64,000 nt of DNA from Micropterix aruncella (Eukaryota > Arthropoda > Insecta > Lepidoptera > Micropterigidae), in assembly GCA_944548615.1 (NCBI GenBank), contig OX155961.1, forward strand, positions 11,463,239 through 11,527,238, written 5' to 3'. The notes beneath the pieces are model-generated. The model saw nothing but the letters and a program-made list of their open reading frames with translations. It did no database searches and was not told where the DNA came from. Below, piece by piece: positions 49,194 through 59,620 of the stretch. Both the position numbers and the translations under genes were made by a program. Position 1 is the stretch's first letter. Every line of letters starts with the position of its first letter.

Positions 49194-49392
49194 AATAATA
49201 CTAAAACGAAACTGGAATAAATTAAATAAAAACAAAATCATAAAGCAATATATTACTAACCCTCCCATGTGGAAAATAATAACCCTCCCATGTGCTAATA
49301 TCTACTCGTATTTTTCCCAATACGTCCTAAAACTTTTTCACTGCTTTGTCGAGAGCGTGACACTCGTATACCGCGTATTTACATCAAAAAGT
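49194..49392. repeat. about 190-bp segment duplicated at 52647-52828
   Basis: Nearly identical to 52647-52828, same orientation, except for an extra AACCCTCCCATGTG unit here. Starts AATAATACTAAAACGAAACT and ends TATTTACATCAAAAAG. Confidence 0.9.
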
Positions 49393-49469
49393 TTTACATC
49401 ATTTCTCAGAAAAGCGTATTTACATCATTTCTCAGAAATGTCATCGAGAACCCCAAAATCTCCCACTGG

Positions 49470-49950
49470 CTATACACTGTCATTATAAGGCCGATAATCT
49501 CGTACGCCTCGGTGGTATGGTGCAACAAAGCCAACCAGAATACTGTGATTACAAAACCAAGTAATATCTAAAGGACGGCGTGCCTCATGACAACTGGCGC
49601 AATGTCCTTCACTCCTGGAGCAGCTCTAGATGCACTGCTGAACTTTACCGCCCCTACACATTCACTTGAAACAGGTGTCGAAAGCCTGCATGAACAGGCT
49701 GTCTGCCCGGGAGAAGGCAAACTGGATCTCACAAGCACTAAGATCAGTTCTTGACTCAGTCAGCGAAACTCCAACCTTCCACATTGTATCAGACACCGTG
49801 CTTCCACTCCAAAACTGGAAAACTCTTTACAGTGGAACTGTCGCTCAGAGACGAGTAGCTACAAAACCATTTGTACTGGAAGGCCGGTAGCCTTAAATGG
49901 TATACTGTTGGGTCCAAATCGGTACTTGACGTATGAGAGCGACCAAACTT
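49470..49950 (+). pseudogene. LINE ORF2 remnant: post-RT region and RNase H start
   Basis: Plus-strand pieces in shifting frames: LYTVIIRPIISYASVVWCNK, TACLMTTGAMSFTPGAALDA, then near 49900 LKWYTVGSKSVLDV. The first two match the region behind the RT palm in R1/LOA/Jockey-type ORF2. The last matches the opening RNase H strand, where the first catalytic Asp of the usual YTDGSK is Val here. Several stops and shifts. Confidence 0.75.
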
Positions 49951-49981
49951 CGAGAGAACCGATCAGTTTCAGACGACTAGC

Positions 49982-50075
49982 CTATATGTACATAGGACTT
50001 AAACTTTTCAATAAATTACCTGATAAATTAGTGCCGCTTAAAAACAATGATATTTTCAAGAGATACGCTTAAAAT
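49982..50075 (+). pseudogene. short LINE ORF2 C-terminal remnant
   Basis: YVHIGLKLFNKLPDKLVPLK then NNDIFKRYA and a stop. The LFNKLP core is typical of the last part of Jockey/CR1-like ORF2, so this is a different element from the one just before it. Confidence 0.55.
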
Positions 50076-50368
50076 CGATCTGCTTAAAATCAACGTGTAT
50101 GCGTAAAACGAAATTTTTAAATATTTTGAAAACTATATCGTACTTAACAATATAATGCATTGTACTATTTTTATTGTCAAATTGTTATATTATGGTCATT
50201 GAAGTTAATTGGAAAAAGTTACTGCATTTCAATGTGTTCGAAATTAAGCAACTAATTTAAGGATAATTTAAAATACTCTAGTCCTTTCTCCACAAAATAT
50301 AATGAAAACAAATACTCCTTATTCTAATTCTTTATTTATTACGTCTATATGTAACTGGCACAACACAC

Positions 50369-50640
50369 GGCCCGGTGGCATAGTGGTTAGGTCGCCTGAT
50401 CTTACATTGTAAGGTCTCGGGTTCGATTCCCGGCTGGGTCGCCATTTTCCGTTGGGATCAAATTAACGGAATTGCATTTTCAATTCTGTCGATCGAATGC
50501 AATAACAAGACACACACTTTCAGACATGTTACATGCACACATACATATAACACGCCATATTAGGGTTGGTTGTAAGAGATTGTCATATGACAATAAACAT
50601 GGCCATTGTGACATTTTTACATTTTCACAATTCAACCTAC
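50369..50640 (+). mobile_element. tRNA-derived SINE, complete head
   Basis: 50369-50441 folds as a tRNA-like head: GGCCCGG pairs with CTGGGTC, box A TGGCATAGTGG, box B GGTTCGATTCC, and GCCA follows. The anticodon stem is irregular. The body AACGGAATTGCATTTTCAAT, TCTGTCGATCGAATGCAATA and TTGGTTGTAAGAGATTGTC recurs at 535-752, so this is a SINE and not a tRNA gene. Confidence 0.85.
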
Positions 50641-51119
50641 GTTTTTCTCATTATAACTCTTCCGATTCCTATTATTTATCCTATCCCTTCGCTCCGTCGA
50701 CCTTTTATTCTCCTACAGAGAACGGACGGGTACTCTATAAAATAGAATGTTCAGTATGGGTATTAACGATTCGGCAAGTGAGCAATACCTTAATATAAGT
50801 AAAGCGAATCCCGTTTCTGGTGCTCTTTTCATTCAATTTACCGGCGAAACTGTAGCAAAGCGAACGTTATTGAAAAGAAAGAATTCCCTCACTATATCGT
50901 AATGCTCCAAACGTAGAGGAGCTGTTCATTCAATGACGACAAAGAGTGAATAAATATTCGCTTTAGGAATAAAAGTAGGTTTAATACTGGAAATTAAATT
51001 AAAGTGCTTTATTCAATGTAAAACTGTATGTACCTATGCTGAACGTCAATAAATCATACAATATAAATAGAGACCCAGATGGACATTATTAAATCATGAA
51101 GCGTTAAGCAACTTTACCT
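50641..51119. other. unassigned stretch
   Basis: No gene; small frames lack motifs. Confidence 0.3.
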
Positions 51120-51300
51120 TGATTATAGGAAATTATAGGGGGGGGGGGGGCGGATCGGGGATAGCGAAAGGGTTCAAAGGATAAAAAATATTATATCCAG
51201 GGCAAAAGGTGAGAGATAAAAAAATCGGTTGTGTCACCCCAAGACTTTCCCCCAGGAACTTAATTCATCTGAATATTAATATCATAAATCCTACCATAAC
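51120..51300. repeat. G-tract repeat, partner of 52890-52985 and 23515-23660
   Basis: G13 (51138-51150), then CGGATCGGGGATAG, GGTTCAAAGGATAAAAAATA, and AAAAATCGGTTGTGTCACCC. Confidence 0.65.
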
Positions 51301-51423
51301 CCCTCCACCCCCAACCTAGCTCCACCCTTTAACCCTCGAAAATCGAAATCGACTTTTCCGAGTTTTTCGACTTTTTTGTCTTTTTCTACTTTTTTGACTT
51401 TAAGACTTCCAATTTTGTATCTG

Positions 51424-51716
51424 CAGTTTTGAATTTTGTGTCCGTTGAGGAGTTCCCTCGTCGGGAGCCAACCCAGAGTACATCAGCCATGTCACGGTGA
51501 AACTTGGAAGCTGCTATCATAATTGAATGCTTACACAAAATTTTGGGTCTCTGCTGTTGACCGTTGAGGAGTTCTCTCTTCGGAAGCCAACCCAGGGTAT
51601 ATCAGCCATGTCATGGTGAAACTTGGAAGTTGCTATCATAATTGAATGCGTACACAAAATTTTGGGTCTCTTCTATTGACCGTTGAGGAGTTCCCTCGTC
51701 GGGAGCCAACCCTGGG
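51424..51716. repeat. tandem repeat of about 117-bp units (family E)
   Basis: About two and a half units: CGTTGAGGAGTTCCCTCGTC, GGGAGCCAACCC, ATCAGCCATGTCA, GGTGAAACTTGGAAG, ATAATTGAATGC, ACAAAATTTTGGGTCTC. Units are close to one another. Confidence 0.85.
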
Positions 51717-51895
51717 TGGACGGATTTCAACCACAATCTTTTCAACTCATGCCATGACCAAATTATGCCTGCATGCCAAATTTCAGCTCAATCGGATAAA
51801 GCGTTTCGGCGCTATCGTCGGAGAATACACACAGCCATAAAGACAGACACACAAAAGTGCGTCCACTATACTTTCCTTGACAGGAAAGTAAAAGA
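51717..51895. repeat. family E flank
   Basis: CTTTTCAACTCATGCCATGA, GGCGCTATCGTCGG and the AAGTGCG end, partly shared with 23870-24010. Confidence 0.5.
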
Positions 51896-52646
51896 AACGC
51901 TAGCTCTACAAAATTGATGAAATGTTAAAAAAAATCATTATGATGGTGATTTTATAAACATACATTCGTTTTTTTTTTGGGTTTCGCAAGAAATAACATT
52001 GTATGAACACTATTGATGAGAACTCGTTGTCTGTCTGTCACTGGCCATCCTTTCTTGTAAATACAGGTTGGCCCTGAAGTCAACATCAAGTCGGAAAGGG
52101 GTGACAGGGCAAGTCATACTAGTTATCAGAAAAATAAAAAAATCTAAGTTGTATATTTTTAAAAATATAGTCAGAAAACGATACAATCAAAATCCTGTGA
52201 TGGTGTTTTAACTCTCGTTACTGCAAGTTACCTGGTTGGACAAAAAGTGACATTTTCTTCCAAGGTCAAGCAGTTAGCTTAAGCAAAAATTTACAGAATC
52301 TCTATTCAAGATTACCTACATAATAAAAATAAAATTTAAAAGAGTAAAGATTTGTAGTAACGGGTTTTAAAACACCATGACCGAATGTTAATTTCTCGAT
52401 TTTTTTGCCTATTATTTTAAAGCCTGAGATTTTTTAAAACTTAGATTTTTGTAATATTTTTCTGATAACTGGTATGACTTGCCTTATCACCCATTTTCGG
52501 CTTGACTTCGACTTCTGGAATATCCTGTATGTGCAAAATATTTCATAACAAGGATGTTATTTTTAATAAGGTATAAATTCCTCTTGCATATGGGACTTGC
52601 ATGTCGCAATAATGCGAATCGAGTCGTTCAACAAAACGTCGCGTTA
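51896..52646. other. unassigned stretch with inverted internal similarity
   Basis: Segments around 52100-52240 and 52370-52510 look like inverted copies of one another (GGTATGACTTGCC against GGCAAGTCATACT; TTTTTCTGATAACT against AGTTATCAGAAAAA; GGTGTTTTAA against TTAAAACACC). This could be a fold-back element. Confidence 0.5.
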
Positions 52647-52828
52647 AAATAATACTAAAACGAAACTGGAATAAATTAAATAAAAACAAAAACATAAAGC
52701 AATATATTACTAACCCTCCCATGTGGAAATCTAATATCTACTCGTATTTTTCCCAATACGTCCTAAAACTTTTTCACTGCTTTGTCGAGAGCGTGACACT
52801 CGTATACCGCGTATTTACATCAAAAAGT
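52647..52828. repeat. second copy of the 49194 segment
   Basis: See 49194-49392; the orientation is the same. Confidence 0.9.
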
Positions 52829-52889
52829 TAAAATTAATTAATTTTATTTCTCGTTCGCGGTTCACGCGTCGTAGCAACGGTTCAATGTA

Positions 52890-52985
52890 ACGGGGGGGGG
52901 GGGGGGGGGGGCGGATCGGAGATGGGGAAGGGGTTCAAGGGATAAAAAATATTATATCCAAGACAAAAGATGAGAGGTAAAAAAA
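52890..52985. repeat. G20-tract repeat
   Basis: G20 (52892-52911) followed by CGGATCGGAGATGGGGAAGG and TTCAAGGGATAAAAAATATT, as at 51120. Confidence 0.65.
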
Positions 52986-53548
52986 GAAAAGCTGGCTTTA
53001 CAAAATTGACGGATTTCGTCTGTATTAAATTCCGACGTAGCAATATTTGAGGGATGTCATGAGCTTTATTTTTAAATATCAATGTTGTGGGAGTTAAATT
53101 AAATTCTGATTATTTTGGATTTGCACTGTAAGGCGTGTATGTAAAATATATACAAAGTTTCTTGGCAATAAGAAACCCAGATTTTTTAAAAATCTATATA
53201 TAAATATTAGGTTTTTAAAAAATCATTCAAGATATCCATATCATGGACAATGAAAATCTATTATTTAAAAATAAATAAATATTACAAATTCTTCAACCTG
53301 AATATGTAAAACCGCAGGAAACTCTATTCTTTGCCAATTTTACTTGCAAAATAGTGAAAAACAAACTACTTAAGTACCTACTTGTCTTCCAAGCTTGTCT
53401 CGATGCAATTGTCATCTTGCCATCATATCGAAAAAGATTTTACCTTATAGAGGTAGCTTCGCATTAGCAGCTGCAACGATGTGTAATAGTGTAGGCAGAT
53501 ATGCGATATCGAGTCCATTAGTGATTTCAGTATAACGTACTCAATGAT
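52986..53548. other. unassigned AT-rich stretch
   Basis: No gene or repeat boundary recognised. Confidence 0.3.
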
Positions 53549-54100
53549 GTTATGATAATAATAATAATAATAATAAAAGCCTTTATTCGCTGACCGTATT
53601 ATACAATTTTGCCTTATGTGGTAAAACAATATATTTTATTATTTTTTTAAATCTAATTTTTAAATAAGGTATCATAATATTATTCTTCAGCAGCCAGTGT
53701 TTTGGTCAGGTTGTCCTTCGACATAGGCCTCCCCCATTTTCTTCCATTCATCTCTGTCCCAAGCCAATCTTCTCCATCCTTTCGGTAAGTCATCTTACCA
53801 TCTTTTAATTTGACGTCCTTTTTGTCTTTTCCCATTTCTAGGATACACTTCCATTATGTCCTTCGTCCATTTTTCTTTGTTGGTTCTCATGATGTGACCA
53901 GTCCAGTTCCATTTTAGTTTTCTAATTTTGTTTAAAACATCGTTCACCTTTGTTGTTTTCCTTATTTTTGAGGTCGTCCACCTGTCCTGTAGCCTTATGT
54001 TTAGCATGCTTCGCTCCATGTTTCGTTGGCATACTATAAGTTTATGGTTGTTTTTGTTCGTGGCAGGCCAAGTTTGACACCCGTAAGTAAGACATGGGTG
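53549..54100 (-). mobile_element. RTE-clade LINE, 3' part
   Basis: An (AAT)n tail on the plus strand at 53549-53575, a short UTR, then the ORF2 end on the minus strand. 5'-truncated near 54100. Confidence 0.78.
53687..54100 (-). pseudogene. RTE ORF2 C-terminus, one in-frame stop
   Basis: Minus strand: LTYGCQTWPATNKNNHKLIV, CQRNMERSMLNIRLQDRWTT, KIRKLKWNWTGHIMR, TKDIMEVYPRNGKRQKGRQI, then a TAA, and in the same frame LPKGWRRLAWDRDEWKKMGE, AYVEGQ and a TGA at 53687-53689. The RxMERxML and KLKWxWxGHIxR motifs and the WRxxGEAYV end are diagnostic of RTE-clade ORF2. Confidence 0.9.
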
Positions 54101-54474
54101 TTATGATACTTCAACCCAAATCGAGTGCGTCTTTAAAATCAATATCAATTTTGAAGACTTCTCATTTTTCTCATTCTGCAAACCCACAGTTGTGAATCAA
54201 TTTGCAGTAGCCATTCTCCGGCGGCAATATGGTGCGATATTGAGACTCATGAATCGACCGCTTTCTACGATTCGCATATGAAGAAGAGCAACTTTCGAAC
54301 GCTTAAGCTGACTTTCGAAGACACAAGAAGATCGAAGATTTCCATTCGATCTCGTATGAGTTATATCGATAATTCATCACCTGAGACTATGCTAAAACAT
54401 CTTTAGGTATTACTCCGTTGAAGCGTTGTAATCACGAGCCGACTTGTGTTATTTAGTGAAATTACACAATATCC

Positions 54475-54560
54475 AACAGGAAATTAGGTTTCTGGCGCCC
54501 AGCTATCAATCGAATTTGCTCATATGTCACACGCCGGTCTTCCTGTCTGGTCCTGTCCGG
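54475..54560 (-). pseudogene. possible mariner N-terminal remnant
   Basis: Minus strand reads EDRRVTYEQIRLIAGRQKPN, which resembles the DRHVTYxEIEASLGI helix of irritans-type mariners. Short tandem CAGGAAGACCGG-like units lie upstream. Only about 20 residues support it. Confidence 0.3.
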
Positions 54561-54600
54561 TCTTCCTGTTTTGGTCGGCCTTTGAATGATACGATGCTAA

Positions 54601-55184
54601 GGCTAAGCGTATGCTGAGTCGCAGATGACGCAGTTTCGAGCAACGAACGGAAGAGCAGGTGCATTAACATGCTGAGATGTGTTTCCTATGGAAACGCAGA
54701 CATGTGTCAATCCTGCTCTGCGCCTCGTTGTAGTGCCGACACAGATTTCTGCGCGACTCGTGCACGTAGAAACGTGTTTTTATTTAGATTTTATATTTTG
54801 CCGCAAAAAAGGGAGAACATTGGTTTAAATTCTTGAATCGTTTGTCAGATAACTCCTTCGAGAGTACAAATACTCCATAAGAAGAGCGTTTTTTTTTTCT
54901 TCAGATAATCACTTTTCAAAATAGTGTTTCTATTTTTTGGCAAACTGTAAAGTAGCAACAATTCGTTGATTTCATAATCAGACTCTGACTCTGAACTCGT
55001 TTTTCTCGCCAAACTGAAAACTGTATATTCTTTGTACTAGCTAGGAAGCGAAAGAATGTATGTATCTGTGTCGTTTAGCTGCGTCGCTGCATTCGCTCGC
55101 GGCCTATGTCGGCCTCAAATGCCTGCCTTACAAAATCTGTACTATGCTGCGCTGCGTCACCTGCGTCTCAGCATACGCCTAGCC
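54601..55184. mobile_element. 584-bp element with 33-bp inverted repeats
   Basis: Left GGCTAAGCGTATGCTGAGTC; right complement GGCTAGGCGTATGCTGAGAC; 30 of 33 positions agree, ending TGACGCAG. Flanks TAA and TGA may be a decayed 3-bp duplication. No transposase; superfamily uncertain. Confidence 0.75.
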
Positions 55185-55689
55185 TGAGGGAGGTACGTTC
55201 ACGTCGAAATACTTTGGCGATTCTATTCAGGGGAGAAACTCATTGAATCCATGTTAAAAAAAATAGAATATCGTACTATTATTTGTCTATTTAGGTTCAG
55301 CATAAAAATATGTATAAATTGTATTTACGTTGAAGTAAAAAACACATTTCATTTTCATTTTAAGTGTTGCCCTTGGAAAGCGCAAGCCTTGCGATAGCAT
55401 GGTTTGGTATGCACATAATATATTATGTATGATCTAAGAAATAAACTTCCAAGGCTTAACATGATTAATCTCTGAACGCATCGAAACTTTCTTAATTATA
55501 GAATCGGAAGCGTTTGTGTTCGTATCATAACTTTATTCCCTACTACCATCCTTTTGAAGTTGATCTAAATTTCGGGTAAATACCGAAATTAATTGTCCCA
55601 AAATTATAAAGCCCTTATAATTGGGGCGAATAAGGAATTTTAAAAACTTTCTGACGCCAATTTTAGCTTGCCGTATGCCTTCTTAGGTT

Positions 55690-56010
55690 CTTTAGACCAG
55701 TGTTTCTTGAACCGGGTTTTCAATATACTAGATCGACAGAAAGGTGCCGCGACTTCGTTGTCAAAAATAACAACTTGTTAATCAAAAATAAGTTTTAAAT
55801 ATCAAGTACTAATATACAAATAAAATATAAACTTGTGAGCATCAAACAGACATCAGAATCCTTGTTGCGATATTTACCAGAAACAAATAAGGATATCGAA
55901 TGGGTACAACATTATTTGTTAACCGAACCAAATCGTCCTTGATGTCATTTATTCAAGGTTCAAGTCACAAGTTCCATATCTGAAAAAGTTTGAAAACCCC
56001 TGCTTTAGAC
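55690..56010. mobile_element. hAT MITE with perfect 8-bp target duplication
   Basis: Element 55698-56002 (305 bp). Left CAGTGTTTCTTGAACCGGG; right complement CAGGGGTTTTCAAACTTTTT. Flanks CTTTAGAC on both sides. Confidence 0.88.
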
Positions 56011-56379
56011 CATAGTGAGAAAATACGCAAACTTTGTTAGAATCCCCTTATTGACACCTGAGTTTCGGCTTTGACGTTCCAAACAGTAAGGTAATTTTAT
56101 TTTATTTTGTATAGAAACAATTAGCCTTATAGATTATTACATAGGATTTATGTATTAAATATATTCCATAGTGACAACAGTTTCATTTCCGTTTTTATAA
56201 GCCTAAACAGTAATAAATACAAAGTAACAGCAATAAAATATTTTAAACGTGAAAGCATGCCAGTATGAAGAACAAAGTATTAGATAAAGTGAGATATTTA
56301 AAATATATGGGAAAGTATAATGGGCTCGAATGCGTTTCTCCGTGAACTAATATTAATATCGGAAATTAGTTTATGTGAG

Positions 56380-57209
56380 TTAAAGTTAGAGTTAGAGTTA
56401 GAGTTCTTTATTGTGGGAATTATTAAAAAACATACAATGTTTAATTAACAAACTGCCCAGAGAGAATACAACATTTTGTTTCAGAAGAAACTTCATAAAG
56501 AAGAAGCTATATAAGGCGCAATCAGTAAAACTACAACTATCAACAATTAAAATATTCAATATCAGAAATGATCAAACACAAGCAATAATCATCAATAATC
56601 ACATAATCAATCAAACTAATTTTTATAACGTTTTGTCCAAGAAGAATCTAAATACATTGTAATTACATTTAAATATAAGATACCATATAACTAAAACAAT
56701 CAATAAAATTATTAATTCAAGTTAAAACAATCAACAAATGAAATAATCAGTATACGCATTACATTAAAATAAAGGGGCTGTAAAAAAAGTCATTTTGTAA
56801 AATTTATAAATTCCTCAATAGAGTAAAACGTATTGGTTGTAAAAAAATCCTTTAAATGTTTTTGGAACGTTCTGAGATTGCTATTGTCTTAGTTAAAATA
56901 ATAAGGCCCTGAGAATTGAGTACTTTGCCTAGCAGCGTTTAAAACCACGCATGGTAGAATAAAATTATTCTTGTATCTGGTGTTTTTATTATGTGTATCT
57001 TTAAATTTTACGTAACTTTCCTTTTCGGTGTAAAAATCTAATAATAGCCTATATAAGTAAAGTGATGTGAGAGTCATGATTTTCAATCTTTTAAAAATAG
57101 GTCTACATGTTTCTATATGTTTAGCTCTAGCAATAATCCGTAATGCTCTTTTCTGAAGGATAAATAAGGGTTCCTTGTGACAAGCGTAACAGTTTCCCCA
57201 GATCGTAGT
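56380..57209 (-). mobile_element. 5'-truncated LINE nested in the MITE
   Basis: On the plus strand it begins GTTAAAGTTAGAGTTAGAGT, a CTCTAA-type tail read on minus. The coding part is listed separately. GTGA occurs at both junctions (about 56377 and 57209). Confidence 0.75.
56795..57209 (-). pseudogene. LINE ORF2 C-terminal fragment, frameshifted
   Basis: Minus strand: TIWGNCYACHKEPLFILQKR, ALRIIARAKHIETCRPIFKR, LKIMTLTSLYLYRLLLDFYT, then after a frame change near 56890 LRTFQKHLKDFFTTNTFYSI, EEFINFTK and a stop. LFILQKRALRII and the LKIMTL / Y-S-x-E-E-F end are typical of Jockey/CR1-like ORF2. Confidence 0.82.
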
Positions 57210-57467
57210 GAACGAGACAGGGCAATACGTTGGAGCGGAATGTGAAATGAACGGTTATCATTTGGTCGCATTAAAACTACCCACCGACAATAAAGTCCGA
57301 ACCAATTGCGTTCAAACTTAGTCAAATGGTTATAAAATCCAACAGGTAGTTTTGATGCCGGAAAATCGTAGATCATTTATTTAGTTTTTCGCTCCAACGT
57401 ATTGCTCTGTCCCGTTCGCTTGAACTGATTTCCTATTTTATTGCGAGAAGAAACGCAATCGGACCCA

Positions 57468-58194
57468 GTGACTAATAAAAAATGAATGCATTAATGCATT
57501 AATTAAACGAAGTTAACAGTAATTAGAAACGATAATTACAGTGACAGCCGATGAGTACGGTCAATTAAAATCATTATTATGCTGCTTAGAAAGGGAAATA
57601 GACTATATATTATTTCGTGTATGTTTCATTGTGTTTTCAATTTTCATGAATTGACATTGTCAATTGATTATTCATATTTATTCTCTCTTTATACGTTGTA
57701 TTTTTATCATAATTTCTTTTGTTCAAATTTTGCTTGTTTTCAGTTTTTCAGGAAATGACAAAGACCCGTAAGATACCGCTTAATAATATTAAGGGGTTAC
57801 GAGTTTTTATTCTAACTGTCATAATTACCAATAAAAAACTAAAATATAATATGATTGCAATTCGGAAAAAACAACAATATTTAAATAAATAAAAAAACAT
57901 TTCAAACTCGTTCCTGTGTAAATCAAGTAAATTGCTTTCACTTCCAAATAACACTTAACTCTAGTGATATATGCAAATAGGTACTAATTAAATACTAATT
58001 ACTTTCGCAAGCTTCGATACCTTTGAAAATAATAATAACAAAAAAGTGGACACTGTTTTTTCTGCAGTTTTTTCAGTAATTTCTTATATGTAGTATTCGT
58101 CGGTAAATAAATATATAAAATAAAATCTCTATTGACGTTCAATAAGTGCACGTAGTATATCAACACTGAATAATAATCATATTACAAAATTTTT
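57468..58194. other. unassigned AT-rich stretch
   Basis: No gene or repeat recognised. Confidence 0.3.
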
Positions 58195-58865
58195 ACAAAA
58201 AAAAAACGACTTTAATTTTTACCGACTCCTAAGATTCCAAAACGTACAAAACCGACTTCAATTATTTTCAGAAAGGGCTATCATAATTGAATCCGTATAC
58301 AAAATTTCGTGTCGGTACTGTTGACCATTGAGGAGTTCCCTAGTTGGAAGCCAGCCCTGGGTGCCCCAGTCCTGTCTTAGTAAAGCTTAGAACGGGCTGT
58401 AGTAATTGAATGCACATACAAAATTTCGTGTCTTTTTTATTGACCGTTGAGTCCCCTCGTCGGGAACTAACCCATGGTAAAACTTAGAACGGGCTATCAT
58501 AACTGAATGCGTATACAAAATTTCGTGTCTGTGCTGTTGACCGTTGAGGCACTCCTCAACGAAAGCCAACCCTGGGTGAAGAATCAGGTCATGCTTACTA
58601 TAAAAATGCATTGAAATCGGTTTTGAACCAACATGTAGATTTTCAACCTTATATAATAATATTTGAGGAGTTGCCTCAATTCCTTGTGGATCTCATCATC
58701 GAACAGAATTTTGATAAAAATGGGACCAATCTGGAAGTATATTACTTTTAAATAAAAAAAATGTTTTATAAAATCGGTTCATAAATAACGGAGTTCTGTC
58801 GTAACAAACATTTTAAAAAATACAGCCGAATTGATAACCGCCCCCTTTTTTGAAGTCGGTGAAAA
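58195..58865. repeat. family E repeat, longest copy
   Basis: Begins near AACCGACTTCAATT (58249) and ends TTTTTTGAAGTCGGT (58847-58861), an inverted pair. Between are three units of roughly 110-120 bp with TACAAAATTTCGTGTC, TTGACCGTTGAG and CTTAGAACGGGCT. Confidence 0.75.
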
Positions 58866-59039
58866 ACTGAATCTGGAAATAAATAATATTCTGTTTTTAT
58901 AGCTTTTAATGTCAGAATTCCACATGATCTACTGGATGTTTGCATACCTAAAACTCTATTTTTAAACTCTGTTGAATTAAGGTACCTGGTGGGATCGAAT
59001 AATCAGATTAAAGGTAACAGAATGGTATCTGTTATATAC

Positions 59040-59300
59040 ATAAATACTTAGTTATACATTACATTTTACATTTATTTATATCCATAATTCAAGTTACAAA
59101 TTACAAAGAAAATCCTTATTCTAACAAAAAAACAGTTTATAATAAGTGTATATATTATACCTAGCTTAGAAAGGAAATCATCTTTTGACATAACGGTTTA
59201 CCACCTCACTAGGTATAAACCTGTGTTGAGGTGGTACTAACATCGATGAATTATTTTGAGAAGAGAGGGCAAGTCTTATCTAATACTAGAGTACAATTTA
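59040..59300. repeat. probable LINE 3' end plus hairpin
   Basis: ATTACAAAGAAAATCCTTAT with a preceding TTTATTT tail suggests an antisense LINE 3' end. CCACCTCA (59201-59208) and TGAGGTGG (59227-59234) form a stem with inner AGGT/ACCT. Confidence 0.35.
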
Positions 59301-59399
59301 AAATTTAAAGTTAAATTTAAAAACATCAATAAAATTATAAACTAAATTAAAATTTATGACAATCTACTAAGTTATATGGAATAATAATTATTTTTTATA

Positions 59400-59620
59400 T
59401 ATTACATATAAACACATATAAATATGATATATACCATATATAAATATATATTATTATAATATATATTATATATATCACATAACATATATATACTAATATT
59501 ATTAATATATATTATATAACATATATATACTAATATTATATGTAAATTCATACATATAATATGATAGTAGGTATATAAAATAGTGTTATAATATATAAAA
59601 TATAAATAAATATATAACAC
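59400..59620. repeat. cryptic AT-rich simple repeat
   Basis: ATATATATTAT-type words in many variants, with ATATATACTAATATTAT occurring twice (around 59485-59537). Confidence 0.7.

Larger units (their letters stand above)
56321..57467. mobile_element. fold-back MITE, family F, split by a LINE
   Basis: Left TGGGCTCGAATGCGTTTCTC and right complement TGGGTCCGATTGCGTTTCTT belong to family F. The normal 300-bp unit is interrupted at about 56380 and resumes at about 57210 (AACGAGACAGGGCAATACGT). Confidence 0.72.

Noticed and set aside
50369..50444. Functional tRNA gene
   Set aside because: Irregular anticodon stem and a downstream body repeated at 535-752 show a tRNA-derived SINE.
51424..51716. 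CRISPR-like array
   Set aside because: Units of about 117 bp without short repeat/spacer alternation in a eukaryotic context; it is a minisatellite.
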